Source: a virus. From it: a DNA stretch of 20,216 nt. Shown one piece after another: positions 1 to 5,618 of the stretch (positions within the stretch are counted from its first letter, which is position 1; each line of letters starts with the position of its first letter). The position numbers and the translations under genes are program-made. Where the stretch lies: positions 1 to 20,216 of the IMG/VR virus record IMGVR_UViG_3300044987_002817. One strand, 5' to 3'. The notes beneath the pieces are model-generated. The model was not told where the DNA came from. It searched no databases and was given only the letters and a program-made list of their open reading frames with translations.

Positions 1-2
1 GA

Positions 3-116
3 CCAGAATATTCCAAAGAATACTCCCACCCAAAAGCCCATACACATACAGCACTTGAGAAGCTTTTCAAAGAATTCCCATTGTCTGAGAAAGACACGAA
101 TAGGCTCAAGGATTGA
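3..116 (+). CDS. C-terminal fragment of an unknown protein (5' end outside window)
   Basis: Reading frame 3 is open from the left edge to a TGA at 114-116 and gives 37 residues ending KDTNRLKD. The other two forward frames give either an early stop or a basic, low-quality peptide. The tail is charged, rich in Glu and Lys, and looks like a helical C-terminus. A perfect 7-bp inverted repeat begins at its stop codon. No family can be recognised from so short a piece. It converges on the leftward gene ending at 173. Confidence 0.5.
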   Translation, partial: PEYSKEYSHPKAHTHTALEKLFKEFPLSEKDTNRLKD

Positions 117-134
117 TCCGTATTTCAGGATCAA
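113..134. repeat. Small inverted repeat at the stop of the left-edge gene
   Basis: TTGATCC (113-119) and GGATCAA (128-134) are perfect inverted copies separated by 8 nt. The repeat lies between two convergent genes and could be a weak bidirectional transcription end. There is no T-run on either strand, so it is not a classic intrinsic terminator. Confidence 0.3.
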
Positions 135-172
135 ACAACAGCCAATTAAAACAAATGATTGAAACCAAAGGC

Positions 173-370
173 TCATCCAAGGATCAATTTCTGACTATCA
201 ATCGTTTTCACCCCATCGGAAATCAAGAGGGCTTCTTCCTTGCGGACTACGATACGATTGCCGTTATCATCCACAATCTCCACCATTCCATCAGCAAGTT
301 CAGTAACGATAGGGCAACTTTTTCCTTTGCAGCACAATTGAACACTATTATTTTTTAGAATTTTAATCAT
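173..370 (-). CDS. Small Cys-containing protein of unknown function
   Basis: This is a 65-residue protein starting MIKILKNN. The frame is open upstream to 481, but the extra residues are hydrophobic filler that would overlap the next gene. The ATG at 370 follows a TTAAATA motif by 8 nt, so it is taken as the start. A Cys pair plus a third Cys (QLCCKGKSC, near residues 12-20) could bind metal or form a disulfide. The rest (VEIVDDNGNRIVVRKEEA) looks like a small beta-rich domain with a helix. No function can be assigned. It is the last gene of the leftward thyX block. Confidence 0.6.
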   Translation of the reverse strand: MIKILKNNSVQLCCKGKSCPIVTELADGMVEIVDDNGNRIVVRKEEALLISDGVKTIDSQKLILG

Positions 371-377
371 AACGAAA

Positions 378-563
378 TTATTTAATGAGTTCCAAATCTT
401 TTTCAAGTAAACAAAATTTACCCCAACCTTTATATCTTTCTTCAAGAGGAATTGCCACATAAGCAATCTCCCCACTTTCAATCATAGAACCCTCACTTCC
501 AATCTCACACATCCCCCATTTCGGGTCTTGAACTTTATATCCAATCTTGAAATTTGTATTCAT
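378..563 (-). CDS. Small protein of unknown function
   Basis: This 61-residue protein starts MNTNFKIGYKV. It has a beta-rich pattern (GYKVQDPKWGMCEI, EIAYVAIPLEE, LLEKDLELI) that suggests a small SH3-like barrel, but this is only an impression from the pattern. Its start lies 6 nt after a TTAAGTA motif. Its first 29 nt overlap the end of the SLOG gene, and its stop codon is part of the TTAAATAA motif serving the next gene. It belongs to the leftward block behind thyX. Confidence 0.6.
   Translation of the reverse strand: MNTNFKIGYKVQDPKWGMCEIGSEGSMIESGEIAYVAIPLEERYKGWGKFCLLEKDLELIK
379..385 (-). promoter_or_regulatory. Late-promoter-like motif TTAAATA before the 65-aa gene
   Basis: TTAAATA reads leftward and ends 8 nt before the ATG at 370. 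It overlaps the TAA stop of the upstream gene. The spacing is longer than the usual 5 nt in this window, so the call is weaker. Confidence 0.4.
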
Positions 564-912
564 TGATTTTACTTAAATCATGGACAAACACTTTCAAACC
601 TTTTTCTTTGGCATATTTGATCATGTGTGCAGTTCCTCTACTTGAGCCATCCCACACAGCTATGAGAGCATCGGCATAATCTCCCATTTGTTCATTTCTA
701 CGATATCCAGCAGACCTCCCTAGATTTTTCCAATCGGCAGGAAATTCTTTAATTGGAATATTATTTTCCATTGCCCACTGTTCTCCCATAGTATCAACCC
801 CACGGGCTTTGCCTGACACGACTTCTGTGGGCGACCATGGGCAGGTTTCCATGGCTTTTAGGATATCATCGTAATGGACACCCTCTCTTGATCCTGCTAA
901 TATTGTAATCAT
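535..912 (-). CDS. SLOG-superfamily (DUF2493/YspA-like) protein
   Basis: This 125-residue protein has a Rossmann-like nucleotide-binding fold of the YspA/cpYpsA-related SLOG type. The signs are a beta strand and loop at the N-terminus (MITILAGSRE, 1-10), a glycine loop SGKARGVD (33-40), and the segment NEQMGDYADALIAVWDGSS (73-91) followed by a GTAHMIKYA helix. SLOG proteins are thought to bind nucleotides or nucleotide-derived ligands; some process nucleotides and others act as sensors. The gene starts 1 nt after the thyX stop, so the two are probably co-transcribed and translationally coupled. This fits a role in nucleotide metabolism, but the ligand is unknown. No late-promoter motif precedes it. 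Confidence 0.8.
   Translation of the reverse strand: MITILAGSREGVHYDDILKAMETCPWSPTEVVSGKARGVDTMGEQWAMENNIPIKEFPADWKNLGRSAGYRRNEQMGDYADALIAVWDGSSRGTAHMIKYAKEKGLKVFVHDLSKINEYKFQDWI
570..576 (-). promoter_or_regulatory. Late-promoter-like motif TTAAGTA before the 61-aa gene
   Basis: TTAAGTA reads leftward and lies 6 nt before the ATG at 563, inside the 3' end of the SLOG gene. No Shine-Dalgarno sequence is visible. Confidence 0.5.
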
Positions 913-913
913 A

Positions 914-1555
914 TTAATATCCCCAAGCGTTTAAAGTGTGTTCAAACGGGTTCCCCTCGATGTTTTTAACAAGATCAAACATCTGTTGGGCAATTTCTCT
1001 TGTTTCTTGTTGGGTGTCACTTTTCAACCGCAATTTCCACATATGAATGAATGCCAACAACGATCCAGTCCAGATAAATTGCGTCTCCAAACAAAGCGGC
1101 AGGATAACTCTAGCTTGTTCTTTGGCAACACCAGCATCACACAATTCCTTATACAATTTCTTACCCAATGTAATATGATGATCCATTTGGCTAATCAAAT
1201 CCGGTCTATTCAACAACCCATCACTCCCTTGTTTGGACGAAGACGATTGTTGTCTAAGCTCCTCAACATGATAATAATTATCGGAGAAATCCACATATCT
1301 ACCACTAATACTGTTGGCTGATAATCCTACCTGATGTTTGAAAAGCTGTCGTTCCACAAAGATAGGACATTCAATTCTGAATTGTAATTGGGGATGTCGA
1401 AAAGGTGCTGTGTGTTTATGCTCCACTAAATACTTGATCAGCTTTTCATCTTTCTCATCCAAAATATTTTTATTTTTCCCAAAAGAAACTCTAGCCGCAT
1501 TGACGATCATTAAATCGTCTCCAAAATAATTCATTAGTTCTGCTTTCATTTCCAT
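914..1555 (-). CDS. thyX: Flavin-dependent thymidylate synthase ThyX
   Basis: ThyX makes dTMP from dUMP using methylene-tetrahydrofolate, NADPH and FAD, without needing a separate dihydrofolate reductase. The signature RHRxxSxNxxSxRY appears in its phage form as KHQVGLSANSISGRY (near residues 74-88), preceded by PIFVERQLF. The C-terminal half has ARVILPLCLETQFIW and DTQQETREI, matching the conserved LP and AQxEIR regions. About 213 residues is normal for the family. The start is ambiguous: GTG (1558), ATG (1555) and ATG (1549) are in frame, and 1555 is used here. It heads a leftward block and diverges from the DUF1353 gene across about 40 bp. Confidence 0.95.
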   Translation of the reverse strand: MEMKAELMNYFGDDLMIVNAARVSFGKNKNILDEKDEKLIKYLVEHKHTAPFRHPQLQFRIECPIFVERQLFKHQVGLSANSISGRYVDFSDNYYHVEELRQQSSSSKQGSDGLLNRPDLISQMDHHITLGKKLYKELCDAGVAKEQARVILPLCLETQFIWTGSLLAFIHMWKLRLKSDTQQETREIAQQMFDLVKNIEGNPFEHTLNAWGY

Positions 1556-1585
1556 CACTATAATAAAATATTTCCCAATGTCAAG

Positions 1586-1592
1586 CTAAATA
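1586..1592 (+). promoter_or_regulatory. Late-promoter-like motif CTAAATA before the DUF1353 gene
   Basis: CTAAATA followed by exactly 5 nt (TTATT) and then ATG at 1598. This is a canonical example of the window-wide motif. There is no Shine-Dalgarno sequence. Confidence 0.65.
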
Positions 1593-1597
1593 TTATT

Positions 1598-2005
1598 ATG
1601 ACCACCGTTAATAAAAACACCTTTCCTGATACGATATATCTGAAAGATTTGGGTATCCATAAAGGAACCCGAAAATTTGAGTTGGGGGAGAATTTTCGCT
1701 GTTTTTATAAGAATCATCTCATCACCGTAAAGAAAGGATTCATCACTGATGGGATCAGTTCCCCGAAATTCGCTTGGCCAATTGTCGGGCCATTTGGAGG
1801 AGCTTTTCCAGCGGCTCTGATTCATGATTGGTGCTTCTCTCCATTCAACGACAAATTCACTTGGAAGGAATCCAACTGGATGTTTTTAGAATTGATGAAA
1901 GAGGCTGGGGTATCTCTTCCCATGAGATGGACGATTTATTCTGCTGTTGTTGCGGGTTCTTATTTTATCTGGAAAAAGAGATTTGAAAAATATGGATTGG
2001 ACTAA
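1598..2005 (+). CDS. DUF1353 family protein
   Basis: This 135-residue protein carries the DUF1353 core: KGFITDGISSPKFAWP (46-61), a glycine-rich turn (GPFGGAFPAAL), and the HD motif in IHDWCF (75-80), followed by a helix WKESNWMFLELMKEAG. DUF1353 is common in tailed phages and has no proven function. The C-terminal stretch IYSAVVAGSYFIW (113-125) is hydrophobic enough to be a membrane segment or a buried helix. It is the first gene of a rightward pair with the endolysin, and its TAA stop forms part of the motif in front of that gene. This suggests, but does not prove, a link to lysis. Confidence 0.85.
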   Translation: MTTVNKNTFPDTIYLKDLGIHKGTRKFELGENFRCFYKNHLITVKKGFITDGISSPKFAWPIVGPFGGAFPAALIHDWCFSPFNDKFTWKESNWMFLELMKEAGVSLPMRWTIYSAVVAGSYFIWKKRFEKYGLD

Positions 2006-2008
2006 GTA
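2002..2008 (+). promoter_or_regulatory. Late-promoter-like motif CTAAGTA before the endolysin gene
   Basis: CTAAGTA, then 5 nt (TTTTT), then ATG at 2014. The motif contains the TAA stop (2003-2005) of the upstream gene. Confidence 0.6.
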
Positions 2009-2013
2009 TTTTT

Positions 2014-2592
2014 ATGAATAGCGATGAAATTAAAAAAATGCAGAAAAAAATCGGAACAACTGTTGATGGATTTTGGGGTCCGAAATCACAAGCCGCATGT
2101 AAAACATATCTACGCTCTCTGATGCCTAAGAACAACCCATGGCCAAAAAGTGATCAAGCATCCTTAACTAAATTTTACGGAAAACCCGGAGACGAATCAA
2201 ATCTCGTAATGATCAACTTTCCATACCCAATGTATTATGGTGGTAAATTGGTTACTAAAACCCGTGTTAATAAGAAATGTGTGGATTCTCTTTTGAGGGT
2301 ATTGAACAACATTAAGGATATAATTCCAAAATATCCAGATATTAAAGATGAAGCTGAAGATTATGGGGGCGTTTTCAATTTCCGCTTGAAGCGTGGAGGT
2401 TCTTCTTATTCTCTACATGCCTATGGTGCTGCCATTGATTTGGATGCCGATGATAATACTTTCCGCGATAGCTGGCCAATGAAATCAGATATGCCATTGG
2501 AGATTATGGAATGCTTTGCCCGTGAGGGGTGGATTGCCGCTGGTGCTTTTTGGGGATACGATGCAATGCACCACGAAGCAGTGAATCGGTAG
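2014..2592 (+). CDS. Endolysin: peptidoglycan-binding domain plus M15 peptidase
   Basis: This 192-residue protein is predicted to cut the peptide part of peptidoglycan at the end of infection. Residues 4-34 (IKKMQKKIG..VDGFWGPKSQAA) match a PG_binding_1 repeat. The C-terminal domain is an M15 (VanY/D-Ala-D-Ala carboxypeptidase-like) zinc peptidase. It has SLHAYGAAIDLD (133-144) giving ligands H135 and D142, a GGVFNFR strand before it, and GYDAMHHE (181-188) with the third ligand at H186. EGWIAAGAFWG matches the usual region before the last motif. No signal peptide is seen, so export would need a holin, and none is identified here. The length is typical for two-domain phage M15 endolysins. Confidence 0.92.
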   Translation: MNSDEIKKMQKKIGTTVDGFWGPKSQAACKTYLRSLMPKNNPWPKSDQASLTKFYGKPGDESNLVMINFPYPMYYGGKLVTKTRVNKKCVDSLLRVLNNIKDIIPKYPDIKDEAEDYGGVFNFRLKRGGSSYSLHAYGAAIDLDADDNTFRDSWPMKSDMPLEIMECFAREGWIAAGAFWGYDAMHHEAVNR

Positions 2593-2616
2593 TTGTTGCA
2601 TATTGTCATAATCATG

Positions 2617-2623
2617 TTAAATA
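2617..2623 (+). promoter_or_regulatory. Late-promoter-like motif TTAAATA before HNH gene 1
   Basis: TTAAATA, 5 nt (TGATT), then ATG at 2629. It decides the start among TTG 2593 and ATGs at 2614, 2623 and 2629. Confidence 0.6.
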
Positions 2624-2628
2624 TGATT

Positions 2629-3297
2629 ATGCAAGATGATATCGAAATACAACGACCAAAATTCCCAGAAGGAGTATCATTATGGTGGAATCTACCACGA
2701 AAAGACATGACTCCCGAACAATTGGAAATTAAAAGAAAATATGATAAGGAATCGAAAACCTTTTATCGAAACAATCCAGAATATAAACAAAAAGACTTAG
2801 AAAGCCAAAGAAGATATACTGAAAAAAATAGAAAAAAGGTATATGAAAGAAATCAAGAGTGGCGGAAAAATAATTGGGATGCTGTATATAAACAGCGAAA
2901 AGAATCTGGTTCTCAGAGGAGAAATATCAATAAATGGTATCACAGCAGAGGAAAACATAATATAAACCATGTTTTATCTGAACGTTTAAGAATAAGAATT
3001 AGAAGAGCTTTACATGGGAAATGTAAGTCGAAATCGACAATAGAATTACTTGGTTGTGATGTAGATTTTTTTAAGCTGCATCTTCAAAATCAATTTCAAG
3101 AAAATATGTCATGGGATAATTATGGTGAGTGGCATATTGATCACATTATTCCTTGTTGTTCTTTTGATTTATCCATCCCTGAAGAACAATTCAAATGTTT
3201 TAATTATGTAAATCTTCGCCCGTTATGGGGTATAGAAAATCTTCTAAAATCTAAAGAAGATAAAAAAATCTCCATAAACAATAAAAATCTTCAATAA
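2629..3297 (+). CDS. HNH homing endonuclease (free-standing)
   Basis: This 222-residue protein ends in an HNH nuclease domain: WHIDHIIP (168-175, with D171 and H172), followed by EEQFKCFNYVNLRPLW and ENLLKSKED, which supply the conserved Asn positions. The N-terminal half is very basic, with repeated units rich in R/K, N and Y (RYTEKNRKKVYERNQEWRKN), probably a DNA-contacting helical region. The start at 2629 is chosen because it lies 5 nt after TTAAATA. The gene is more A-rich than its neighbours, a usual sign of a mobile gene. It ends 1 nt from the stop of the leftward gene at 3299. Neighbouring genes look intact, so no intron is implied. Confidence 0.85.
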   Translation: MQDDIEIQRPKFPEGVSLWWNLPRKDMTPEQLEIKRKYDKESKTFYRNNPEYKQKDLESQRRYTEKNRKKVYERNQEWRKNNWDAVYKQRKESGSQRRNINKWYHSRGKHNINHVLSERLRIRIRRALHGKCKSKSTIELLGCDVDFFKLHLQNQFQENMSWDNYGEWHIDHIIPCCSFDLSIPEEQFKCFNYVNLRPLWGIENLLKSKEDKKISINNKNLQ

Positions 3298-3298
3298 A

Positions 3299-3550
3299 TC
3301 AATTATATCCAAGCTTTTTCAGAAAACGAAAAACGGGATCAACTGCAACTTCCCCAAGATGAGCTAGATATTGGCGATCATCTTTCAGGGACTTCACCAT
3401 AATCTTCCCATTTTTCTCGACGTATTTCACAAATCCTTTTTTCACGGCATCATCCAAAAGCTCATATAACTTGCGGGTCTTACCATGTTTGGCAATTTCC
3501 TCGATAATTTCCCTCACCATCTCTTCCAATATTTCCTGATCCTTGTTCAT
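3299..3550 (-). CDS. Small helical protein of unknown function
   Basis: This 83-residue charged protein starts MNKDQEILEEMVREIIEEI. Its N-terminal half looks like one or two amphipathic helices, followed by a short beta hairpin (GFVKYVEKNGKIMVKSL) and a helical end (VFRFLKKLGYN). This could be a small winged-helix-like shape, but no known family is recognised. The start codon overlaps the stop of the upstream leftward gene by 4 nt (ATGA), so the two are translationally coupled. Confidence 0.7.
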   Translation of the reverse strand: MNKDQEILEEMVREIIEEIAKHGKTRKLYELLDDAVKKGFVKYVEKNGKIMVKSLKDDRQYLAHLGEVAVDPVFRFLKKLGYN

Positions 3551-3852
3551 GCCAATTTTTCCTTTAATTTGCCGAATGCCAATCTCACGGCATTATTTAT
3601 GGGAGAATCCCCCCGATATTCCGATTCCACATCCTGAATAATTTTTAAAATACCTTCAGCTTCCTCCTCCTGTTCCCCATAGACATTGGTAGTTACTGGA
3701 GTGTTGACCATTCCCATTTTAATCTTACCATATGATAATTTACCCCCAGCTTCATCGGGAACCGCTTGCTTGGGAACCCTTTGGGGAGGATTGAAACCCG
3801 ATTGGTATTCCAAAATAATATCGGAATAGATGTTTTTTAATTCTTGATCCAC
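3547..3852 (-). CDS. Unknown acidic protein, predicted GTG start
   Basis: This 101-residue protein begins MDQELKNIYSDI if the GTG at 3852 is used. The frame is open to 3948, but that extension would run antisense into the start of the ClpP-like gene and contains no clear domain. The GTG sits exactly 5 nt after CTAAATA, matching the window-wide start motif, so it is preferred. The middle is Pro/Gly-rich (NPPQRVPKQAVPDEAGG), then an acidic stretch (GEQEEEAEG) and a C-terminal helix. No family is recognised. It is coupled to the 83-aa gene and diverges from the ClpP-like gene. Confidence 0.7.
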   Translation of the reverse strand: MDQELKNIYSDIILEYQSGFNPPQRVPKQAVPDEAGGKLSYGKIKMGMVNTPVTTNVYGEQEEEAEGILKIIQDVESEYRGDSPINNAVRLAFGKLKEKLA

Positions 3853-3857
3853 ATTAG

Positions 3858-3864
3858 TATTTAG
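3858..3864 (-). promoter_or_regulatory. Late-promoter-like motif CTAAATA before the 101-aa gene
   Basis: Reading leftward, CTAAATA, 5 nt (CTAAT), then GTG at 3852. It supports a GTG start. Confidence 0.6.
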
Positions 3865-3886
3865 ATTGCGAACCCCGATTTCTGTG

Positions 3887-3893
3887 TTAAGTA
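3887..3893 (+). promoter_or_regulatory. Late-promoter-like motif TTAAGTA before the ClpP-like gene
   Basis: TTAAGTA followed by 6 nt and ATG at 3900. It forms a divergent pair with the leftward motif at 3858-3864, 22 nt apart. Confidence 0.55.
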
Positions 3894-3899
3894 TTATAC

Positions 3900-4541
3900 A
3901 TGAAGTGGCGTTACCGAAACGAAGAGGAGAAGGAGAACATGAATGCATTCCAAATGCCCCAGATTATCATAAATTCTTCTGATAATGAAGAAACTCAATA
4001 TCCTCAAGGTATTAGAGTCATCAATAATAAAATTTTATTTTATGCTGATGTTAATGAGGGGGCGATGTTAGAATTGAATAGGGTTCTTTTAGAAACAGAT
4101 TTGAAGCTTCAAAGCATGGAACTTGCTTTAGACGGTGCGTATGAATCCACCATCCATCTTCACCTGAATACCTTTGGTGGTAGTATCTTTGCAGCATTCT
4201 CCACCGTGGATACCATCCGCAGACTGAAATCCAAAGTCCATACCCACATTGATGGTAGTGTGGCAAGTGCAGGAACCTTGGTTTCCGCCATTGGTAGCAA
4301 GAGATACATGGGACAACATGCTCATCTTTTGATCCACCAATTGAGTTCCGGTGTGTATGGTAAGTTCTCAGAGATGGAGGATGAGATTTTCAATTGCACC
4401 AATCTGATGAAACTTTTGAAAGATTTCTATAAAAAGAATACCAAGCTTCCCATGAAGAAATTGGATGAACTTTTGAAGCGGGACATCTGGCTCAATGCAG
4501 AGGAATGCCTCCAATACGGAATCGTTGATGAGATCGTTTAA
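3900..4541 (+). CDS. ClpP-like serine protease (candidate prohead protease)
   Basis: This 213-residue protein has the ClpP/crotonase fold. The oxyanion region is LHLNTFGGSIFAAF (87-100), the nucleophile is S123 in GSVASAGTLVSAIG, the catalytic His is H146 in HLLIHQLSSG, and the Asp is probably D195 in KRDIWLNAEECLQYGIVDEI, which aligns with the end of ClpP. The full triad suggests an active peptidase. In many phages ClpP-like enzymes replace the gp21-type prohead protease that trims the scaffold, so that is the most likely role. A host-Clp-like regulatory role is possible. It starts 6 nt after TTAAGTA. A second in-frame ATG at residue 14 is an alternative. Confidence 0.88.
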   Translation: MKWRYRNEEEKENMNAFQMPQIIINSSDNEETQYPQGIRVINNKILFYADVNEGAMLELNRVLLETDLKLQSMELALDGAYESTIHLHLNTFGGSIFAAFSTVDTIRRLKSKVHTHIDGSVASAGTLVSAIGSKRYMGQHAHLLIHQLSSGVYGKFSEMEDEIFNCTNLMKLLKDFYKKNTKLPMKKLDELLKRDIWLNAEECLQYGIVDEIV

Positions 4542-4543
4542 GG

Positions 4544-4599
4544 CTTGATTTTTGGAAAAGCTATGCCAGTATTTAGCGTGGCGAACAACCAAAATCAAG
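4544..4599 (+). repeat. Inverted repeat in the nrdB leader
   Basis: CTTGATTTTTGG (4544-4555) and CCAAAATCAAG (4589-4599) can pair over 11 bp with one bulged T, leaving a 33-nt loop. It lies just after the ClpP-like stop and before nrdB. It could end the protease transcript or fold in the nrdB leader. No T-run follows, so a simple terminator is unlikely. Confidence 0.35.
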
Positions 4600-4631
4600 A
4601 AAGAGAAACAACGAAAGTGGGGAATAAATAA
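4563..4631 (+). CDS. Possible 22-codon leader ORF before nrdB
   Basis: The gap between the ClpP-like gene and nrdB holds an ATG at 4563 followed by 22 codons and a TAA at 4629-4631 (MPVFSVANNQNQERETTKV...). It has a GGA about 10 nt upstream. The peptide matches nothing known. It may be chance, or a leader peptide overlapping the inverted repeat. Confidence 0.2.
   Translation: MPVFSVANNQNQERETTKVGNK
4624..4630 (+). promoter_or_regulatory. ATAAATA motif before nrdB
   Basis: ATAAATA lies 10 nt before the nrdB ATG (4641), with AGG in the spacer as a weak ribosome site. By T4 late geometry transcription would start near 4636. The wider spacing than most genes here may mean a different expression class. 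Confidence 0.4.
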
Positions 4632-4640
4632 TCAGGCGAT

Positions 4641-5615
4641 ATGAGCATTTTTGACGAACAGATAAGCAGGAAACCAAACAAATACCCGTGGACAGAAAAA
4701 TTCATTGAAGCAATGCACAATGGTTTTTGGACTGACAAGGAATTCTCTTTCAAAAGCGATCTTCATCAATTCAAGACACAACTCACGGATCAGGAACGGG
4801 AAATCATTGTGAGAACCTTGTCTGCCATTGGACAGATTGAGGTTGCGGTAAAGACATTTTGGGCAAAGCTTGGGGACAACCTCCCCCACCCATCCTTGTC
4901 TGATCTAGGATTTGTGATGGCAAATGTTGAGGTGATCCACAATAATGCATACGAACGTCTCCTGTCCGTATTGGATATGGAGGATGTTTTTGAAGAGAAC
5001 CTTAAATTGGAATGGATTCAGGGAAGAGTGAAATATCTCAAAAAATATACCCATCGTTTCTATAAGGATTCCAAGAAACAATATCTTTATGCCCTGATTC
5101 TTTTCACATTGTTTGTGGAAAACGTATCCTTGTTTTCTCAATTCTATGTGATCAATTGGTTCGGACGGAACAAGAGTGTCCTGAAAGACACTGATCAACA
5201 GGTTCGATACACCCGCAATGAAGAAATGATTCATGCGTTGGTAGGTGTTAAGATTATCAATACCATTAGGGAGGAACTACCGGAGCTTTTTGATGAGGAA
5301 TTGGAAACCAAGATTTTACAGGAAGCAGAACAAGCTTTCATATCGGAATCGAAGATCATCGACTGGATGGTGAATGGTATTGATGAAAAGGGACTGACTG
5401 CTCCAATTCTCAAGGAATTCATCAAAAACAGGATCAACGAATCTCTGGTTCAGATTGGATTTAAAAAAGTTTTTGATATTGATGAAGTATTATTGGATGA
5501 AACATCATGGTTTGAAGAAGAATTGATGGGTTCCAATATGACAGATTTTTTCCATTCAAAAAGTGTGGAATATTCTAAAAAGGGGCAGTGTTATGAGGAA
5601 GATGAACTATTTTAA
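4641..5615 (+). CDS. nrdB: Ribonucleotide reductase class I small subunit NrdB
   Basis: This 324-residue radical-generating subunit works with NrdA to reduce ribonucleotides to deoxyribonucleotides. The di-metal ligands are visible: probable E67 (GQIEVAV), E97 and H100 (VEVIH), E160 (FVEN), and E195 and H198 (EEMIH). A Tyr four residues after H100 (Y104) matches the radical tyrosine position of E. coli R2 (Y122). A Glu rather than Asp as first ligand is inferred by alignment from memory. The C-terminus (GQCYEEDELF) is the expected acidic tail that docks on NrdA. No intron or intein interrupts it. nrdA follows 3 nt after the stop, so the order is nrdB-nrdA. Confidence 0.95.
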   Translation: MSIFDEQISRKPNKYPWTEKFIEAMHNGFWTDKEFSFKSDLHQFKTQLTDQEREIIVRTLSAIGQIEVAVKTFWAKLGDNLPHPSLSDLGFVMANVEVIHNNAYERLLSVLDMEDVFEENLKLEWIQGRVKYLKKYTHRFYKDSKKQYLYALILFTLFVENVSLFSQFYVINWFGRNKSVLKDTDQQVRYTRNEEMIHALVGVKIINTIREELPELFDEELETKILQEAEQAFISESKIIDWMVNGIDEKGLTAPILKEFIKNRINESLVQIGFKKVFDIDEVLLDETSWFEEELMGSNMTDFFHSKSVEYSKKGQCYEEDELF

Positions 5616-5618
5616 TAT

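Noticed and set aside
113-134. Intrinsic terminator at the left-edge gene
   Set aside because: The hairpin is only 7 bp with no T-run on either strand, so it is listed only as an inverted repeat.
938-1529. Rightward open frames antisense to thyX
   Set aside because: thyX has clear catalytic motifs, and the antisense frames have no domain, start motif or sensible composition.
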